A stretch of 64,000 nucleotides of DNA from FEN-1350 sp964643355 (GTDB lineage Bacteria; Planctomycetota; Phycisphaerae; Sedimentisphaerales; Anaerohalosphaeraceae). The notes under the pieces are model-generated. The model worked only from the letters and a program-made list of their open reading frames with translations, was not told the origin of the DNA and did no database searches. A program made the position numbers and the translations under genes. Where the stretch lies: positions 15,295 to 79,294 of the forward strand of contig CAZXPW010000017.1 in NCBI GenBank assembly GCA_964643355.1. Reading direction: 5' to 3'. Below are positions 33,708 to 42,055 of this stretch, one piece after another; position 1 is the first letter of the stretch, and every line of letters begins with the position of its first letter.

Positions 33708-34823
33708 ATGAAAACCAGATTTATGCTGCCGCCGGGAATCGGGGTATTTCTCATGGCGAGTGTCGTCCTCGCCTCCGAATGTCAATTTCCCTCCGATTGC
33801 AAACCGGGTCAGTACTGTGCCAAAAAAATCGGCGATTGCGACGGTCCCGGCGAATGTAAGGACCGACCGACCGCCTGTCCCGATCTCTGGGATCCGGTCT
33901 GCGGATGTGATGGAATCACCTACTCCAACGCTTGCGAGGCCGCCATGGCCGGCGTCAGCGTGAAGTATTCGGGCCCGTGCAAATCCCATTGCTGGGGAAA
34001 CGGCAATTGCCCCTCCAGTCAATATTGTTTCTTTGAAAATTGCATGGCCGAGTCCGGCGTCTGTATGGATCGGCCGACCGCCTGTCCGGATGTCTGGAAT
34101 CCGGTTTGCGGCTGCGACGGTCAAACCTATGGAAATGCCTGCGAGGCCGCCATGGCCGGCGTCAGCGTGGATTACGGGGGCCCGTGCAAAGACACACTCT
34201 GTACATCCAACCAAGACTGCGGGGATGAATACTATTGCCGGTTTGCCAAATGCGAGGATCAGACTGGAACCTGCCAACCGCGACCATCGGCTTGCCCGGA
34301 TATTTGGGCTCCCGTCTGCGGTTGTGATGGCAAAACCTACGGCAACGACTGTGAGGCCGCTGCCGCCGGCGTCAGCATTCGACATCACGGCGAATGTCTC
34401 CCGCCCGGCCCGACAATCGTGATGATGGAACCCAAAACCATCGCGGATGATGTTCACACCGGCCCGACCGGAGTGGATCGACTTCGAATCCTCTGGAGCG
34501 AACCGGTTGTCTTCCTCATGGACGACATCTCCGTCGTGGATGAAAACGGATCTCTCGTCTCCATCACGGTCGAAGGCACAGGCACACCCCTTATGACGCT
34601 GCATTGGCGGGATCCTCTGATGCACAATCGCTACACGGTCACCATTCGTGACTCCGTCGTCAGCGCCGCCGCAATCCCCATCGACGGCGATCAGGACGGA
34701 TCCAGCGGCGGCCATGCCGTGATCATCATGGAACATCGCCAACGCGCGGATCTGGATAACAATAACCGCATCGACCTGCAGGATCTGGTTCGTCTGGCGG
34801 AGATTTGGCTCTGGAGCGAGTGA
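33708..34823 (+). CDS. Secreted protein with three Kazal-type domains and dockerin-like C-terminus
   Basis: A 371-residue exported protein, signal peptide ~1-23 (ends VVLAS). Three tandem Cys-rich repeats (~24-91, 95-160, 165-230), each with about ten Cys: a leading part and a Kazal-type inhibitor core C-PD.W.PVCGCDG.TY.N.CEAA.AGVS....G.C. A Big/SLH-like beta region follows (~240-340, LRILWSEPVVFLMDDISVVD). The last ~24 residues (RADLDNNNRIDLQDLVRLAE plus IWLWSE) are a dockerin-like tag. Kazal domains inhibit serine proteases, so the protein may protect the surface or secreted enzymes. The repeats are near-identical at DNA level. ATG 33708 is preferred over an upstream TTG because of GGGAGG. 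Confidence 0.85.
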   Translation: MKTRFMLPPGIGVFLMASVVLASECQFPSDCKPGQYCAKKIGDCDGPGECKDRPTACPDLWDPVCGCDGITYSNACEAAMAGVSVKYSGPCKSHCWGNGNCPSSQYCFFENCMAESGVCMDRPTACPDVWNPVCGCDGQTYGNACEAAMAGVSVDYGGPCKDTLCTSNQDCGDEYYCRFAKCEDQTGTCQPRPSACPDIWAPVCGCDGKTYGNDCEAAAAGVSIRHHGECLPPGPTIVMMEPKTIADDVHTGPTGVDRLRILWSEPVVFLMDDISVVDENGSLVSITVEGTGTPLMTLHWRDPLMHNRYTVTIRDSVVSAAAIPIDGDQDGSSGGHAVIIMEHRQRADLDNNNRIDLQDLVRLAEIWLWSE

Positions 34824-34842
34824 TCCGACAAAAAGATCGCGG

Positions 34843-35211
34843 TCACAATTTGGGTTCCGATGCCGGCGGGATTTTCTTTGCCAGCAATTCAGCCAGCCGT
34901 TGAACCTCCCGTTCCAGATCGTGAATCCGCGATTGCATCTTCTGCAACTGGGCATCCTCCATCGCCTTGCGACATTCCTCCGCGGCGATCTGCCGAGCCG
35001 TCTCCGTCGCGGCCTGACGGGCCTGCTTGTCGATCTGCTCTTTGGCTTCCATCATCAAAATCGCCGGACCATCGATCTTGACCGTATCCCGCGCCGCCTC
35101 CATTGCGATCTCGCGCATCAGATCCTCCGGCACCTCCGTCGCTTCCTGCGGCTTGGATTCGCATCCCAGGACAAAACATATCCCGATTAGAAAGATCACG
35201 GCTCTTTGCAT
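34843..35211 (-). CDS. Small lipoprotein with coiled coil
   Basis: 122 residues; signal peptide MQRAVIFLIGICFVLGC with lipobox VLGC (Cys at ~17). It then has an acidic, Ala-rich helical body ending in a coiled coil (LQKMQSRIHDLEREVQRLAELLAKKI). AAGGAGAA precedes the ATG at 35211, which is therefore preferred over an in-frame start ten codons upstream. It lies 10 bp after mnmG. Unknown role; envelope spacer or accessory is plausible. Confidence 0.7.
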   Translation of the reverse strand: MQRAVIFLIGICFVLGCESKPQEATEVPEDLMREIAMEAARDTVKIDGPAILMMEAKEQIDKQARQAATETARQIAAEECRKAMEDAQLQKMQSRIHDLEREVQRLAELLAKKIPPASEPKL

Positions 35212-35221
35212 ACCATTCTCC

Positions 35222-37072
35222 TTATCCGACCGATTTGTCATTCGTGTCGCTCGTTCGCTGTCCGCGCCATTTCTTCAAATGGATCTGCAACACCATCAGG
35301 TCCGCCGGCGTGATCCCCCCGATCCGTCCGGCCTGGCCGAGATTGTGCGGACGACGCGAGGAAAGCTTCTCCTTGGCTTCAAATCGCAGATGAGGCACCG
35401 TCGAATAATCCAATTCTTCCGGCAATCGAATATTTTCCAGGTACCGGAAGTCCTCGATCTGACGGGATTGCCGCCCCAGGTATCCCTCGTAGCGGGCCTC
35501 GATGAGAACCGCCTCGATCGCTTCTTCGGTCCATTTCAGCGAGGTGATATCCGGATGCGACCGCCAATCCCTGGCCATCGGATCATCCGGCCGCTGCAGC
35601 CGCTGCCAGACGCTAAGTCCCGCCGTTCGTGTCGCCTTCATCCAGGTCCGCAGTTGTTCCATGGCCGTCGTTTTGGCCCAGAACCGCTGCCATCGAATAT
35701 CATCCACCAACCCGATCCGCCGCCCAACGGGAGTTAGTCGAACATCCGCATTGTCGGAACGAAGCGACAACCGATACTCCGCCCGCGAGGTGAACATTCG
35801 ATACGGCTCGTCAATTTCGCGGGTTAAAAGGTCGTCGATCATTACGCCCAGATACGCCTGATCCCGTCCGAGAACCAGGGGCTCCTGTCCACCGAGTTTT
35901 CGAACGGCATTGATCCCGGCCATCAGCCCCTGCCCCCCCGCCTCTTCGTAACCGCTGGTCCCGTTGATCTGGCCGGCCAGAAACAACCCGCCGACGGCCC
36001 GCGTCTCCAGATTGATCTTCAGTTGCGTCGCAGGACAGTAATCGTATTCGATCGCATACGCATAGTGTACAATTCGCGCGTTCTCCGTGCCCGCCATCAA
36101 CCGGATCATCTCCTCCTGTACATCCTTTGGCACCGAGGTACTGATCCCATTGCAGTAAACCGTCGTGCCGGCGCGATCTTCCGGCTCCAAAAACACCTGG
36201 TGTCGTTCTTTATCGCTGAATCGCATGATCTTGGTCTCAATACTCGGACAGTATCGGGGCCCGACCGATTGAATCTGCCCGGAATACAACGGCGCACGAT
36301 GGAGATTGTCCCGCAGAAGCTCATGAATTCGCGGATTGGTATAAGTAATCCAGCACGGAACCTGCGTCCGGTCGATCCGATCCGTTAAAAACGAAAACGG
36401 CGCAGGGGGTTGGTCGCCATCCTGCCGTTCCAGCCGCGCATAGTCGATCGAGTCACCGGCCAGCCGCGCGGGTGTTCCGGTCTTGAGCCGCCCGACAACC
36501 AACCCCAGCCGTCGCAGACAATCGCTCAGCTCATTACTGGCCGGCTCATCCAGCCGTCCGCCCGGCCATTTGCGATCTCCGCAATGCAGAATCCCCCGGA
36601 GAAAAGTCCCCGTCGTCAGGATCACTGCCCGCGCCGACAATCTCCGCCCATCCGACAACACAACACCCGTGACCGCGCCGCCCTCGACAAGAATCTCGTC
36701 GGCCATCCCTTCGACAATCGAAAGCCCTTGCGCCGAGTCCAGCCGCGCTCGAATCCAATCCTTGTACTGGTACTTGTCGGCCTGGGCCCGGGGACTCTGC
36801 ACCGCAGGTCCCTTGGAGCGATTGAGGATTCGGAATTGAATCCCCGTCGCGTCGATGGCCTCCCCCATCAGCCCGCCCATTGCGTCGATCTCCCGCACGA
36901 TTTGTCCTTTGGCCAGTCCGCCGATCGCCGGATTGCAGCTCATCTTGGCAATCGTCTCGCGGCTGATCGTCACCAGAGCCGTTTTCGCCCCCAGACGACT
37001 GGCCGCCCAGGCCGCTTCGGCGCCCGCGTGGCCGCCCCCGACCACGATGCAATCGAACGCGCCCGCCATCAT
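35222..37072 (-). CDS. mnmG: tRNA uridine-5-carboxymethylaminomethyl modification enzyme MnmG
   Basis: FAD protein that, with MnmE, modifies U34 of certain tRNAs. 616 residues (family ~620). FAD motif FDCIVVGGGHAGAEAAWAASRLG, then SCNPAIGGLAKGQIVREIDAMGG, QFRILNRSKGPAVQSPRAQADK, the PRYCPSIETKIMRF block, FLAGQINGTSGYEEAGGQG and a C-terminal helical domain ending in the GGITPADLMVLQIHL motif. The ATG at 37072 overlaps the acpS stop (ATGA). Confidence 0.97.
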   Translation of the reverse strand: MMAGAFDCIVVGGGHAGAEAAWAASRLGAKTALVTISRETIAKMSCNPAIGGLAKGQIVREIDAMGGLMGEAIDATGIQFRILNRSKGPAVQSPRAQADKYQYKDWIRARLDSAQGLSIVEGMADEILVEGGAVTGVVLSDGRRLSARAVILTTGTFLRGILHCGDRKWPGGRLDEPASNELSDCLRRLGLVVGRLKTGTPARLAGDSIDYARLERQDGDQPPAPFSFLTDRIDRTQVPCWITYTNPRIHELLRDNLHRAPLYSGQIQSVGPRYCPSIETKIMRFSDKERHQVFLEPEDRAGTTVYCNGISTSVPKDVQEEMIRLMAGTENARIVHYAYAIEYDYCPATQLKINLETRAVGGLFLAGQINGTSGYEEAGGQGLMAGINAVRKLGGQEPLVLGRDQAYLGVMIDDLLTREIDEPYRMFTSRAEYRLSLRSDNADVRLTPVGRRIGLVDDIRWQRFWAKTTAMEQLRTWMKATRTAGLSVWQRLQRPDDPMARDWRSHPDITSLKWTEEAIEAVLIEARYEGYLGRQSRQIEDFRYLENIRLPEELDYSTVPHLRFEAKEKLSSRRPHNLGQAGRIGGITPADLMVLQIHLKKWRGQRTSDTNDKSVG

Positions 37073-37470
37073 GATCCGGCCCGCAACGCCACCGCCGAGG
37101 CAATCGCAAAGTTCGCCGTGTGCGTAATGCTCAGCGCGATCGGCCCGATCCCCAATCGATCGGCCACGCGCTTGATCTCGCCGGAAATCTCCAGCCGCGG
37201 TTCGCCCATCGGTCCGTTGATCACCTCGATGTCCGTCCACGCCACACCGTTCCGCCAGCCGGTTCCCACCAGCTTCATCACCGCCTCTTTGGCGGCAAAT
37301 CGTCCGGCCAGTTTTTCAACCCGGTTCTTGACGCGCTCGGCTTCGGATTGTTCGCGAGCCGTGAATACCCGGTCGAGAAACCGTCGCCCATGATCCCGGA
37401 TCATCGACTCGATCCGAGCAAAATCAACCAGATCAATCCCATGCGCCAGGGGAAGATTCATTCGCGGCAT
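37069..37470 (-). CDS. acpS: Holo-[acyl-carrier-protein] synthase
   Basis: Transfers phosphopantetheine from CoA to acyl carrier protein. 133 residues from the ATG at 37470 (a second ATG three codons on, at 37461, is equally possible). HGIDLVDFARIES carries the Mg-binding Asp, with RFLDRVFTAREQSEAE, GRFAAKEAVMKLVGTGW (catalytic Glu-Ala-Val-x-Lys) and SITHTANFAIASAV following. Coupled to mnmG. Confidence 0.93.
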   Translation of the reverse strand: MPRMNLPLAHGIDLVDFARIESMIRDHGRRFLDRVFTAREQSEAERVKNRVEKLAGRFAAKEAVMKLVGTGWRNGVAWTDIEVINGPMGEPRLEISGEIKRVADRLGIGPIALSITHTANFAIASAVALRAGS

Positions 37471-37501
37471 CCAATATAAAAATGTTGTGGATAGATAATA
37501 A

Positions 37502-38668
37502 TTATTTCCCCTCCACGACACGATATCGCCGATAGGCCTCGGCCGTACAGTGATCCACAAACTGATCAAGGTCTTTGATATCCGCCTGAGCGATAATCTT
37601 GTCGAGCATTTTGTCGTACCGCTGTTTTTTCTTGAGTAGTTTGACCTCCGCCTCAAGCTGAGTCTGCACTTCGGCAAAGGATTTTTCCCCTGCAAGCTTC
37701 TTGTTCTCCAGTCGCAATAGAAATACATGCCCCTCGGCCGCAATCGGCCCGGCCACCTGACCGGGGTCAAGCTTCATTGCTTCGGCTTCCAAAATATCAA
37801 AGGGCTTGGCCAATACGCCTTTTCCCGTTTCGATCGGCCGCCACAACCCTCCCACCGTCGCGCGAATATCATTCGAATAAGTCTTGGCCAGTTCGGCGAA
37901 ATCCTCGCCGTGATCGATCCGTTCCCGCAGTTCCTTGGCGATCTGCAAAGCCGCTTCCGGGCGACTGAGGCCGGCGTATCCGACCTGTTCATCGGTCAAT
38001 CGGTCGGGGATGATGTCGATTACGCGAAACTCGACGGACCCTTCAACTTTGAATCGCTTGTCCTTGATGGATTGGTAGTATTCCACCAGTTCACTGTGCA
38101 TGATGGGCTTGTCATTCTTCAACTCCGCGGCGACATACGACTGGACCAGCAGGGCCTTGCGCTGAAAATCACGATACGCCTTCCAATCCATCCCCATGGC
38201 CGACAGAGACGCCTGCGCCTGCGCATAATTGTTTCCGTATTCCGAAACAAAACGGTTGACCTCCATTTCCACCGCTTTATCCAGGGCCTCTTCAACCTGC
38301 TCCGACGCCTTGCTGCGGGCTTGCTGATAGAGCAGAATATCGATCACCTTCTCGCGAACGGTATCCTGAACCAGCGGCCTGGCCCGAACCTGGAAAATGT
38401 CGGCCGAAACGCTCTGGGCCGGTCGTTCCAGCGCCGTCTTGAGCGAATTGACGACTTCTTCTACCGTGATCGTTTCCGCATTGACATTCAACACCATCCC
38501 ACCCGACGCTTCGGGAAGGTTGTACCGAGTCGCCAGAGGGAACCGCGCCATCTCGTCTTCCGAAAATTTCCCCTTCTTGTCGGCACCGCACCCGAAAATC
38601 CCAACCATAATGATCGGGATTACAACCCAAACCCGCCATCGCGTCTTTCGTTTGCTCATTCCATTCAT
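37502..38668 (-). CDS. SurA-like peptidylprolyl isomerase lipoprotein
   Basis: 388 residues; signal peptide with lipobox IFGC (Cys ~27), so probably anchored on the periplasmic side. The N-terminal helical chaperone part (~60-200, VVNSLKTAL... YGNNYAQAQASL) is SurA/PrsA-like. A parvulin core follows (VEFRVIDIIPDR... AKELRERIDHGEDFAELAKTYSND... GGLWRPIE... AGPIAAEGHVFLLRLENKK). It probably folds secreted or outer-membrane proteins, fitting the secretion genes here. GAGGAAACGGC precedes the ATG. It is first in the run leading to acpS-mnmG. Confidence 0.85.
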   Translation of the reverse strand: MNGMSKRKTRWRVWVVIPIIMVGIFGCGADKKGKFSEDEMARFPLATRYNLPEASGGMVLNVNAETITVEEVVNSLKTALERPAQSVSADIFQVRARPLVQDTVREKVIDILLYQQARSKASEQVEEALDKAVEMEVNRFVSEYGNNYAQAQASLSAMGMDWKAYRDFQRKALLVQSYVAAELKNDKPIMHSELVEYYQSIKDKRFKVEGSVEFRVIDIIPDRLTDEQVGYAGLSRPEAALQIAKELRERIDHGEDFAELAKTYSNDIRATVGGLWRPIETGKGVLAKPFDILEAEAMKLDPGQVAGPIAAEGHVFLLRLENKKLAGEKSFAEVQTQLEAEVKLLKKKQRYDKMLDKIIAQADIKDLDQFVDHCTAEAYRRYRVVEGK

Positions 38669-38983
38669 GCCGTTTCCTCTTGCTCTGGATTTGAATCGCT
38701 ATTATATCCGCCTGTCCTCTGGAAGCCATCTCTTTCGTATCCCAATGAGATTGGATCGGCACAACCCCTAAACCCGGTTCAATGATTATCGGACGACCCG
38801 TCCCAATACCAATTTAATGGGAAATATCCACTTACCCATTTCTTCTTCTGTAACTCCTTATCCAGTCTATGGATGAGGAATTCATTCTAGTCAGAATCAA
38901 AACGATTGACCAAGGAGGAATGGAAAAGTATGATAAGACGCGAGAATTACGAAAAGATTTTTTTAAATTTTCAAAAAAATCCT
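38669..38983. other. AT-rich intergenic region, no supported gene
   Basis: Divergent spacer between the SurA-like gene and the MerR-type gene. It becomes strongly AT-rich after 38780. AAGGAGG at 38913-38919 precedes a 31-codon frame (38930-39025) that would run through the promoter and operator; this was not accepted as a gene. Confidence 0.5.
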
Positions 38984-39012
38984 TTGACTGAATTGCCATT
39001 ATGTTTTACATT
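38984..39012 (+). promoter_or_regulatory. Promoter of the MerR-type regulator gene
   Basis: TTGACT (38984-38989), a 17-bp spacer and TACATT (39007-39012). The -10 box lies inside the palindromic operator. The start codon is 125 bp further downstream, leaving a sizeable leader. Confidence 0.65.
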
Positions 39013-39028
39013 TTGCAAAATGTAAAAC
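39003..39028. promoter_or_regulatory. 26-bp perfect palindrome, probable operator
   Basis: Each half is GTTTTACATTTTG and its exact complement, 13 + 13 bp without spacer, covering the -10 region. This is the position expected for a repressor or for autoregulation by the MerR-like protein encoded just downstream. Confidence 0.7.
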
Positions 39029-39136
39029 TCATTCCGACGGTCATGGGACTGTCGGATGGTTTTGCAGATCTGTGGATGACGAGGATCGTATCGGTCCCCT
39101 CTCTTCCGGTATGAGGAGATCGATCTTCACTGAGGC

Positions 39137-39442
39137 ATGGCTTTGACAACGATGAAAAAGGAAGCAGGGCTTAAAACGCCGACCAAACTGTACCGCATCG
39201 GCGAGGTCGTTCGGTGTACAACCTTTACAAGACAAACCATCCACAATTACACCACAATGGGTCTGCTTCCCGAATCCCAATGGTCGGAAGGCGGACATCG
39301 TCTTTATGACGATACCGTCTTCGATCGCCTGGCGCGAATTATCGAACTTCGAAAAACCAAAACCCTGGCCCAAATCCGCCGGATTTTTGAACAGGAATCC
39401 GAGTCGCCCTTTGGGTCCGGCTCGACTCCGTTCCCCAGTTAA
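39137..39442 (+). CDS. MerR-type helix-turn-helix regulator (short, BldC-like)
   Basis: 101 residues. LYRIGEVVRCTTFTRQTIHN, then Y and LLPES.WSEGGHRLYDD form the winged HTH of MerR proteins (helix-turn-helix, then G-x-R-x-Y wing). FDRLARIIELRKTKTLAQIRRI is the following helix. There is no C-terminal effector or metal-binding domain. It heads a + strand cluster with a FlgB-like gene, an FlhG-like ATPase and a flagellar-type sigma factor, 16 bp before the next gene, so it probably controls motility or its own promoter. Confidence 0.85.
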   Translation: MALTTMKKEAGLKTPTKLYRIGEVVRCTTFTRQTIHNYTTMGLLPESQWSEGGHRLYDDTVFDRLARIIELRKTKTLAQIRRIFEQESESPFGSGSTPFPS

Positions 39443-39458
39443 CCCGTAAGGATGCCCT

Positions 39459-39854
39459 ATGAATACCGCGGTTGCGATAGACAATATCACGGAAATCCTC
39501 AATAAGATCCTGGAATTCACCGATCGCCGCAAACAGGTTCTGACCCGGAACATCCTCGAGATGAATGCCCCCGGTTTTGTCCCGATGGACCTGGATGACG
39601 ACGGCTTTGCCCGCGTGATGACGGTGGCCTTGTCCGAACATGTCGCTAACCGTCGCCTGATGCTGTGCGACTGCGACACCATCAGGTTTGGGGCCGAAGG
39701 CGAATTTGAGTCCGTGCCCGTCGAAGATTCCCGGGCCGTTGAAATACTCAAGGACAATCCGAAAGACTATCTGGACTATCAAGTCCACAAATTGTCCGAA
39801 AATTGGTTGAATCGCAAAGTGACTGTGGCGTTGTTGAGGCAAAAGCAGTCCTGA
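39459..39854 (+). CDS. Small protein resembling flagellar rod protein FlgB (tentative)
   Basis: 131 residues with no signal peptide. The first ~45 residues, LEFTDRRKQVLTRNILEMNA then PGF.P.DLDDDGFARVM, fit the FlgB N-terminal pattern L..R..RQ.VLA.NIANA.TPGY...D.DF. Its length equals FlgB and the C-terminus (YQVHKLSENWLNRKVTVALL) could match the FlgB end helix. The middle (ALSEHVANRRLMLCDCDTIRFGAEGEF) does not look like FlgB, and no flgC/fliE follow. Position before flhG/fliA supports a flagellar link. AAGGATG ribosome site. Confidence 0.5.
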   Translation: MNTAVAIDNITEILNKILEFTDRRKQVLTRNILEMNAPGFVPMDLDDDGFARVMTVALSEHVANRRLMLCDCDTIRFGAEGEFESVPVEDSRAVEILKDNPKDYLDYQVHKLSENWLNRKVTVALLRQKQS

Positions 39855-39945
39855 AGCCGGTTTCTGGGAACCGCCGGCCTCGGGGCTTGATGCCGAATCT
39901 TTCGGATCTGCGGGGTCGTTGTTTTCCAGGTTTGGAGAAGCGTTC

Positions 39946-40794
39946 ATGAGCGAATTTCACCCGGATTATTTGCACCAGATGATGGCCGGCCGCGACAGCC
40001 GAGCGCAGGTTCTGGCCGTCACCAGCGGCAAAGGCGGCGTTGGAAAAACCAACATCGCCGCCAACTTGTCGATCTGTCTGGCGTCGTCCAATCGAAGGGT
40101 GATTCTGCTGGATGCCGATCTTGGACTGGGAAATCTCGATGTCGTCATGAACATCAACGGTCGCTACAATCTGTCGCATGTCGTCTCCGGCCGAAAGACC
40201 CTCGAAGAAGTCACCCAGGTCGGCCCCGCCGGCGTCGAAGTCATCTGCGGCGGCTCCGGAATTGAAGAACTGGCCAACCTCGGTCAGTTTCAGCGAACCC
40301 GACTGATGGAAGAACTTCACGCCCTGCAGAACGCCGCCGATGTCATTGTGATCGACACCGGCGCCGGCATCCACAACTCCGTCATCGCGTTCTGCCAGGC
40401 CGCCGATCATGTTCTGGTCGTCACGACTCCCGAGCCCCCGGCCATGACCGACGCGTACGCCATGATCAAGGTTCTTGTCGGCCGTCGCTTCGCCGGCCGA
40501 ATCAGTCTCATTGTCAATATGGCCGCCTCTGTCGCCGAAGGCAAAAAGGTCTATCGCCAGATCGCCGAGGTCGCCAAACGATTTCTCGATACGCCGGTGT
40601 ATGAGGCCGGCATCCTGTGTAAAAATGATCATTTGACCGCCGCTGTCCGGGCCCGTGAACCTGTGGTGTTGGCCTACCCGCGGTCAAAGATAACCGCAAT
40701 GTTGGTGGCCATGACCGCCAGACTGGCTCGCGGCGCGGCCGCCGGACAAAGCACGGAAAGCTTTTTTCAGAAAGTGGTCAACTGGTTTTTTTAA
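39946..40794 (+). CDS. flhG: MinD/ParA-type ATPase, FlhG (FleN/YlxH)-like
   Basis: 282 residues. Deviant Walker A VTSGKGGVGKTNIAANL, switch I LLDADLGLGNLDVVM, and DVIVIDTGAGIHNSVIAF (Walker B). SLIVNMAASVAEGKKVYRQI and the C-terminal amphipathic region fit FlhG, which sets flagellar number and placement with FlhF. The ATG at 39946 follows TTGGAGAAG; an upstream TTG at 39919 has no ribosome site. Neighbour of a FliA-type sigma gene as in many flagellar loci; flhF itself is not in the window. Confidence 0.88.
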   Translation: MSEFHPDYLHQMMAGRDSRAQVLAVTSGKGGVGKTNIAANLSICLASSNRRVILLDADLGLGNLDVVMNINGRYNLSHVVSGRKTLEEVTQVGPAGVEVICGGSGIEELANLGQFQRTRLMEELHALQNAADVIVIDTGAGIHNSVIAFCQAADHVLVVTTPEPPAMTDAYAMIKVLVGRRFAGRISLIVNMAASVAEGKKVYRQIAEVAKRFLDTPVYEAGILCKNDHLTAAVRAREPVVLAYPRSKITAMLVAMTARLARGAAAGQSTESFFQKVVNWFF

Positions 40795-40862
40795 TCCTCC
40801 GACCGGTTTTGCCGATACATCTATGCTTGTCGGTATGATCGGGGATTGACGCTCTTTCTGAT

Positions 40863-40891
40863 GCGTCCGATTCTTGACTTTTATCGGACGC
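40863..40891. promoter_or_regulatory. Hairpin between flhG and fliA
   Basis: A perfect 9-bp stem GCGTCCGAT / ATCGGACGC with an 11-nt loop, 46 bp before the sigma gene. No T tract follows, so it is more likely an attenuating or mRNA-stabilising structure than a full terminator. Confidence 0.45.
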
Positions 40892-40937
40892 CGCCGTTGA
40901 CCCTTCTGTGCGGTGAAAACATGGAGGTTAAAAAATT

Positions 40938-41720
40938 ATGATGAAATCAGCCCGAGCGGTCAACATTGAGCTGGCTTGGAAGAATTTCTTCGCCCGACGG
41001 GATGAAAAATCCCGAAACCCCCTTCTCGAACATTATCTTCCGCTGGTCAAATACACCGCCGAACGAATCTATGTCAAGCTTCCCGACAAAGTCGAACTCG
41101 ATGATCTCGTCAGCGCCGGAATTTTCGGCCTGATGGACGCCATCGACGCTTTCGATCCGGAACGAGGGGTCAAGTTTGAAACCTACTGTACGCCAAGGAT
41201 TCGCGGAGCGATCCTGGACGAACTTCGCAGCATGGACTGGGTTCCGCGCCTGGTTCGCGCCCGGGCGCATCAACTGGCCCGCGCAATGCAAACCCTTGAG
41301 GCCCATCTCGGCCGAATCCCCACCGATCTTGAAATCGCCGCCGAGTTGGACCTGAACATGGAGGATTTCCGCCGCCTCCAGCGCGACGCCAACGCCATCG
41401 GCCTGGTCTCCCTCAGCAACAAGTTCAACGAGAACGACGGAGACAAGGACATTCGAGAAATCGATGTCATCGAGGACCAGCGTAGCCAGAATCCGCTCGT
41501 CGAGGCCCAAAAACGAGATCTGAAGGGTCTGTTAACAAAAGGCCTCAGCCGTGCCGAGCGTCTTATTATTGTGCTGTATTACTACGAAGAAATGACCATG
41601 AAGGAAATCGGCGCCACGCTGGATCTGTCCGAATCGCGCGTATCCCAGATGCATTCTTCCATCATCGCCCGACTGAAAGCCCAGATGAACTCCCGCAAAA
41701 AAGAATTCGCGATTACCTAA
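40938..41720 (+). CDS. fliA: Sigma-28 type RNA polymerase sigma factor (FliA/WhiG)
   Basis: Directs RNA polymerase to late flagellar or related genes. 260 residues with regions 2 (LPLVKYTAERIYVKLPDKVELDDLVSAGIFGLMDAIDAFD...FETYCTPRIRGAILDELRSMDWVPR), 3 (ARAMQTLEAHLGRIPTDLEIAAEL) and 4 (LSRAERLIIVLYYYEEMTMKEIGATLDLSESRVSQMHSSII). IRGAILDELRS.DW.PR is diagnostic for FliA/WhiG. GAGGTT upstream of ATG. Followed by a bidirectional-looking terminator. Confidence 0.95.
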   Translation: MMKSARAVNIELAWKNFFARRDEKSRNPLLEHYLPLVKYTAERIYVKLPDKVELDDLVSAGIFGLMDAIDAFDPERGVKFETYCTPRIRGAILDELRSMDWVPRLVRARAHQLARAMQTLEAHLGRIPTDLEIAAELDLNMEDFRRLQRDANAIGLVSLSNKFNENDGDKDIREIDVIEDQRSQNPLVEAQKRDLKGLLTKGLSRAERLIIVLYYYEEMTMKEIGATLDLSESRVSQMHSSIIARLKAQMNSRKKEFAIT

Positions 41721-41755
41721 TATTGAACGCGCAATCCTCCTCGAAATAAAAAAAC

Positions 41756-41786
41756 GGGAGACCTGGAAATCCAAGTCTCCCATTTT
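41756..41786 (+). terminator. Terminator after fliA, probably bidirectional
   Basis: Stem GGGAGAC / GTCTCCC, extended inward by TGG/CCA, followed by ATTTTCGTT. The 5' side has a run of A (AATAAAAAAA), which is a T tract on the other strand, fitting the convergent murA gene. Confidence 0.8.
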
Positions 41787-42055
41787 CGTTGCCGGTCGCA
41801 TGCTCCCTGCTTGCGCCCACCCGGAAGCCGGCCTTTGCCCGGATGTTTGAATCCGAGCCATTTCCTCGGCAGCTACATGACTCTGGCTTTCTCCCCGCCA
41901 AAACCAGTTATTCCTGCAACAGATATAAGATCGGCAAGAACCGAACCCGCCATAAGGAAATTCCTCGCCCTCTTCGGTAGTTTCCCCATCAAATTTACGG
42001 GGGAAATACGACGCATCAATCCTCATTGCTCGTTATCGGACTCGTATGGCGGGAA
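41787..42055. other. Convergent intergenic region, nothing recognised
   Basis: Between the fliA terminator and the murA stop. Short open frames here have neither ribosome site nor recognisable domain. Confidence 0.6.

Noticed and set aside
38930..39025. 31-codon frame with AAGGAGG upstream, ahead of the MerR-type gene
   Set aside because: It would overlap the -35/-10 and the operator and has no recognisable product; possible but unsupported.
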